A stretch of DNA of 9,156 nt, from NCBI GenBank assembly GCA_023398855.1, contig JAEWRS010000563.1, positions 1 to 9,156 of the forward strand. Direction: 5' to 3'. How positions within the stretch are numbered: the stretch's first letter is position 1; every line of letters begins with the position of its first letter. Made by a program: the position numbers and the translations under genes. Of this stretch, positions 6,784 to 9,156 are shown piece by piece. The notes below the pieces were generated by a model that was not told where the DNA came from, made no database searches, and worked only from the letters and a program-made list of their open reading frames with translations. The stretch comes from Bacillota bacterium. Its GTDB lineage: Bacteria; Bacillota; Clostridia; Lachnospirales; Lachnospiraceae.

Positions 6784-6788
6784 TTATA

Positions 6789-8480
6789 CTACCCTATGGT
6801 TTCGCTTTTTAACTGAAACCTTTCTATTAAAAGCTTGAGCATCTGGGCCTGCCCTGCCATTTCCTGACTGGCAGCGGCGCTTTCTTCTGATGTGGCGGAA
6901 TTGGTCTGGATTACGCTGGAGATCTGATCAATTCCCTGAGTTACCTGGGCTACGGCATAGGCCTGTGATTCGGAGGCAGTGGAAATCTGGTATACCAGGT
7001 CTGCAGCCATTTTTGAGGAAAGGACGATGCGGTCCATGGATTGTGCAGTCTCCTTTGCAATGTAATTCCCGGCTTTTATAGAAGATAAGGTCCGTTCAAT
7101 CAAAGCGGCTGTATTCTTGGAAGCTTCCTGGCTTTTATTGGCAAGATTGCGGACTTCATCAGCAACAACGGCAAACCCTTTTCCTGCTTCTCCTGCTCTT
7201 GCCGCCTCTACGGCTGCATTAAGGGCCAGAATATTTGTCTGGAAGGCAATATCTTCAATTGTTTTAATGACTTTACCGATTTCTGATGAAGTACTGCTGA
7301 TGTTCTCCATGGCATTGGCCAGCTCCTGCATCTGGGTTTTTCCGAATTCCAGTTCTTCTGCGGTACTGCTTACCTGTTTGTTGGTTTCTTTTGCATTATC
7401 CGCATTCTGGTTTATGTTATTGGAGATATCATTGATGGTGGCCGCCAGTTCTTCAATGGAAGAAGCTTGCTCCGTTGCACCCTGGCTTAAGGCCTGGGAA
7501 CTGCTTGCCACCTGATCAGCTCCGGAAGCCACCTGGTCGGAAGACTGGGTTATTTTTGCCATGACCTCATTTAAGGAGTCCGTAAGATTCTGTATGGAAA
7601 TCTGTACAAATCGGAATTCCCCTTTGAATTCTTCCGGCTCATGAGGAATGTCAAAGTCTCCCTGAGCCATGCGGCCTGTGGTGGTAGAGATATAATCCAT
7701 ATAAAAGGATAAACGCTCCATCATCGTTCTCATACTGTCGGCAAGGTGCCCCAGTTCATCCCCTGAACGGTATTCTAAACGGCTTTTCAAATCTCCCTGT
7801 GCCATTCGGTCCGCCACATGCTTTAGTTCATCAATAGGACCGGTAATTCCCTTTGTAATCACAATAGCAATAATAACTGATGTAACGATGGAAATAACGA
7901 TGATGGAACTCATAATCCCTATGAAGACAGAGGTCTGGCGGGAAAGCTGGGCAGACTTCATGTCACCGGTGGTTGACTTATCCAACAGGATGGTATTGAT
8001 GGTATCTGCAATTTCTGCTGCAAGAGGGGCGGCATAGCTACGGAAATAGGCCATGGACTCCTGAGAAGATTTTGTAGTAAGATCAATGGTCTGGCTGCGG
8101 ATTTCATCGTAGTTTTTCATCTTCGCTGCAAGCTGGTTGTATAGTTCTTTTTCTGAGGCTGTCTTCATCCTTGCCTGCACCAACTGCATTTTTTCATTTA
8201 TTACTTCAATCTGTTTATTTAAGTTTTCTTTCTGCTTGGCAGTCTCTGCTGCATCCTCTGAAAAAATTATGTATAATACTGTGGCCCGATGAGCCTGAAA
8301 TGCCTGGCCAAGGCTTCCGATATCGCCCTGGGAAAATCCATAATCCTGTAACTCTGCATGATATTCCCTGTTAACCGTCTTGATGAGAAGGATTCCGATC
8401 GTTCCAGCCAGACCAGAAAACAATACAACAATGAGAAATGCAGTAAGCAGCCGATTTTTTACCTTTAGTCTTTTTAACAT
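6789..8480 (-). CDS. Methyl-accepting chemotaxis protein (transmembrane chemoreceptor)
   Basis: This 563-residue receptor senses a ligand outside the cell and controls CheA/CheW kinase activity. A short basic N-terminus precedes TM1 (about 11-33). An extracellular four-helix-bundle-like sensor follows (about 34-183), then TM2 (about 185-208) and a HAMP domain (about 209-260) with GPIDEL and MAQGDL. A second HAMP-like unit lies at about 261-310, starting a repeat of MAQGD at 271. The long helical signalling domain (about 311-563) has the conserved hairpin tip at about 407-450, including [20 protein letters not shown]. No CheR-docking pentapeptide is seen at the C-terminus. The ligand cannot be inferred. 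ATG 8480 is chosen over an in-frame ATG 14 codons upstream because AAGGGAGG lies 7 nt before it. It is a single-gene unit with its own promoter, and no che or flagellar genes are visible. Confidence 0.95.
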   Translation of the reverse strand: MLKRLKVKNRLLTAFLIVVLFSGLAGTIGILLIKTVNREYHAELQDYGFSQGDIGSLGQAFQAHRATVLYIIFSEDAAETAKQKENLNKQIEVINEKMQLVQARMKTASEKELYNQLAAKMKNYDEIRSQTIDLTTKSSQESMAYFRSYAAPLAAEIADTINTILLDKSTTGDMKSAQLSRQTSVFIGIMSSIIVISIVTSVIIAIVITKGITGPIDELKHVADRMAQGDLKSRLEYRSGDELGHLADSMRTMMERLSFYMDYISTTTGRMAQGDFDIPHEPEEFKGEFRFVQISIQNLTDSLNEVMAKITQSSDQVASGADQVASSSQALSQGATEQASSIEELAATINDISNNINQNADNAKETNKQVSSTAEELEFGKTQMQELANAMENISSTSSEIGKVIKTIEDIAFQTNILALNAAVEAARAGEAGKGFAVVADEVRNLANKSQEASKNTAALIERTLSSIKAGNYIAKETAQSMDRIVLSSKMAADLVYQISTASESQAYAVAQVTQGIDQISSVIQTNSATSEESAAASQEMAGQAQMLKLLIERFQLKSETIG

Positions 8481-8487
8481 TAAATTT

Positions 8488-8495
8488 CCTCCCTT
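8488..8495 (-). promoter_or_regulatory. Ribosome binding site that sets the chemoreceptor start
   Basis: AAGGGAGG on the - strand sits 7 nt (aaattta) upstream of ATG 8480. It falls inside the extra 14 codons of the longer possible frame, which makes the shorter start (MLKRLK) the right one. Confidence 0.88.
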
Positions 8496-8548
8496 GTATG
8501 AAAGCTTATATTGCCGTAACATGCCAGCTTCATGTAATTCAAAACAAT

Positions 8549-8562
8549 TACCAAATTTGGTA
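8549..8562. repeat. Perfect 14-bp palindrome, candidate operator (copy B)
   Basis: TACCAAATTTGGTA is a perfect palindrome. It lies 12 bp downstream (in the - strand sense) of a TATAAT hexamer at 8575-8580. It shares the CCAAA/TTTGG half-sites with copy A at 8605-8617. It does not match the CcpA, Fur, CodY, Rex or LexA consensus patterns I know. Confidence 0.5.
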
Positions 8563-8604
8563 TTTTATTACTTTATTATATATTATTTAAATCATTAGTG
8601 AAAT

Positions 8605-8617
8605 TCCAAAATTTGGA
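8605..8617. repeat. 13-bp palindrome at the chemoreceptor transcription start, candidate operator (copy A)
   Basis: TCCAAA-a-TTTGGA is a 6-bp inverted repeat about one central base. It lies 10 bp downstream of the -10 box at 8628-8633, so it overlaps positions of about +4 to +16 of the predicted transcript. A repressor bound there would block initiation or early elongation. Confidence 0.5.
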
Positions 8618-8627
8618 TATCTTAATA

Positions 8628-8656
8628 ATTATAGTTATTTTTCCTGATTTAGTCAA
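8628..8656 (-). promoter_or_regulatory. Sigma-A promoter for the chemoreceptor gene
   Basis: On the - strand the -35 is TTGACT (8651-8656) and the -10 is a perfect TATAAT (8628-8633), with 17-bp spacing. Predicted initiation near 8621 gives a leader of about 140 nt. No sigma-D/FliA-type motility promoter was seen, so expression appears independent of the flagellar sigma factor. Confidence 0.8.
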
Positions 8657-8742
8657 TATGATAGTTGAATTGCTCCAAGGAACCTATGTTTTACCAACAT
8701 TGTCATGTTATTCCCATCCACCAATCACCATGCCCTAAACGG

Positions 8743-8771
8743 TTGACATAAGTTTTTCTGACGTATATGAT
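8743..8771 (+). promoter_or_regulatory. Sigma-A promoter for the glycosyltransferase gene
   Basis: The -35 is a perfect TTGACA (8743-8748) and the -10 is TATGAT (8766-8771), with 17-bp spacing. The predicted start near 8778 gives a leader of about 48 nt before the ATG at 8826. Confidence 0.82.
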
Positions 8772-8825
8772 AAGCGTACTTAAACTTAGTAACTATAATC
8801 AATTATGGCAGAAATGGGTGCTGAG

Positions 8826-9156
8826 ATGAATCAAACGGAAAAACAAAGCATTGTGCTGATCCCTTCCCTTGAACCGGATGACAGGCTTCCAACCTATGTA
8901 AGGAAGCTTGGAGAGTACGGATTATCTCATATTGTGATCGTGGATGACGGATCAGGTAATGATTACCAGGATATTTTTAAAGAGCTGGAGGAGAGTGGCT
9001 GTACGGTACTCCGGCATCGTGTAAACATGGGTAAGGGATTTGCGCTTAAGACGGGTTATCAATATATTAAGGAACATGTCCCTGGCTGCAAATGCATTAT
9101 TACTGCGGATTCTGATGGACAGCATGCTCCTGAGGATGTGTATTTGCTGGCTAAGG
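8826..9156 (+). CDS. Glycosyltransferase family 2 protein, N-terminal part (continues past the window)
   Basis: The first 110 residues are visible. They show the GT-A fold of DPM1/GtrB-like family 2 enzymes, which transfer sugar from a nucleotide-sugar, often to a polyprenyl-phosphate carrier at the membrane. Seen are VLIPSLEPDD (10-19), VIVDDGSG (39-46), NMGKGFALKTGY (67-78), and the metal-binding TADSDGQHAPEDV (92-104). Related clostridial proteins often continue into a GtrA-type membrane domain, but that part is not visible here. In-frame ATGs at 8805 and 8814 are alternative starts. 8826 is chosen because it begins closest to the conserved strand and has a weak GGGTG 5 nt upstream. The start is uncertain. 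The strong promoter at 8743-8771 suggests it is the first gene of its unit. Confidence 0.85.
   Translation, partial: MNQTEKQSIVLIPSLEPDDRLPTYVRKLGEYGLSHIVIVDDGSGNDYQDIFKELEESGCTVLRHRVNMGKGFALKTGYQYIKEHVPGCKCIITADSDGQHAPEDVYLLAK

Larger units (their letters stand above)
8481..8825. other. Divergent regulatory region between chemoreceptor and glycosyltransferase genes
   Basis: This 345-bp, AT-rich region has no credible gene. It contains the chemoreceptor ribosome binding site, two CCAAA(n)TTTGG palindromes, a strong - strand promoter (8628-8656), and a weaker - strand TATAAT (8575-8580). Three short ATGTT/AACAT units (8686-8690, 8696-8700, 8705-8709) can pair in alternative ways. A strong + strand promoter lies at 8743-8771. 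The two -35 boxes are 86 bp apart. Confidence 0.75.

Noticed and set aside
7117..7515. 132-codon open frame antisense to the chemoreceptor signalling domain
   Set aside because: The Ala/Ser/Leu-rich shadow reflects the repetitive heptads of the receptor. No translation signal was seen.
8380..8598. 72-codon + strand frame running from the chemoreceptor gene into the intergenic region
   Set aside because: It overlaps the chemoreceptor start, the palindromes and the - strand leader, with no ribosome binding site or plausible protein composition.
8805..8825. Longer glycosyltransferase start at 8805 or 8814
   Set aside because: Both are in frame but have no clear ribosome binding site. They cannot be excluded, so they are mentioned only as alternatives.

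Overview
The window looks like chromosomal DNA of an anaerobic Clostridia/Lachnospiraceae-type Firmicute, possibly of the Lacrimispora (Clostridium saccharolyticum) group. This rests on the moderate GC content, strong AGGAGG-type ribosome binding sites, sigma-A promoters, and the gene families present. The placement is inferred from general knowledge, not from a search. No rRNA, tRNA, CRISPR array, insertion sequence or phage gene was recognised.

Layout. (1) 3-590 (+) is the 3' end of a large protein with TPR-like repeats that resembles the C-terminus of DUF5107 proteins. It is separated by a bidirectional hairpin terminator (606-641) from (2) a convergent calcium-type P-type ATPase at 724-3408 (-). 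(3) A 457-bp divergent intergenic region (3409-3865) holds a good + strand promoter and an unidentified structured leader. (4) A tight + strand operon follows: a family II (Mn-dependent) pyrophosphatase with inserted CBS/DRTGG regulatory domains (3866-5536), a flavin reductase/flavoredoxin-like protein (5552-6184), and a shikimate-kinase-like P-loop kinase (6181-6708, 4-bp overlap). A 19-bp-stem bidirectional terminator (6739-6783) ends the operon. (5) A transmembrane chemoreceptor lies at 6789-8480 (-). (6) A 345-bp divergent regulatory region (8481-8825) has a strong promoter in each direction and two copies of a CCAAA(n)TTTGG palindrome in the chemoreceptor leader. (7) The 5' part of a GT2-family glycosyltransferase begins at about 8826 (+) and runs off the end.

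The genes are mostly housekeeping or envelope/sensory functions: cation export, pyrophosphate removal, redox, chemotaxis and glycosyl transfer. No obvious new multi-gene system is present. The points most worth a second look are the kinase, which lacks a key shikimate-binding arginine; the twin palindromes, each just downstream of a TATAAT hexamer; and the structured leader before the pyrophosphatase operon, which reads differently on the two strands.
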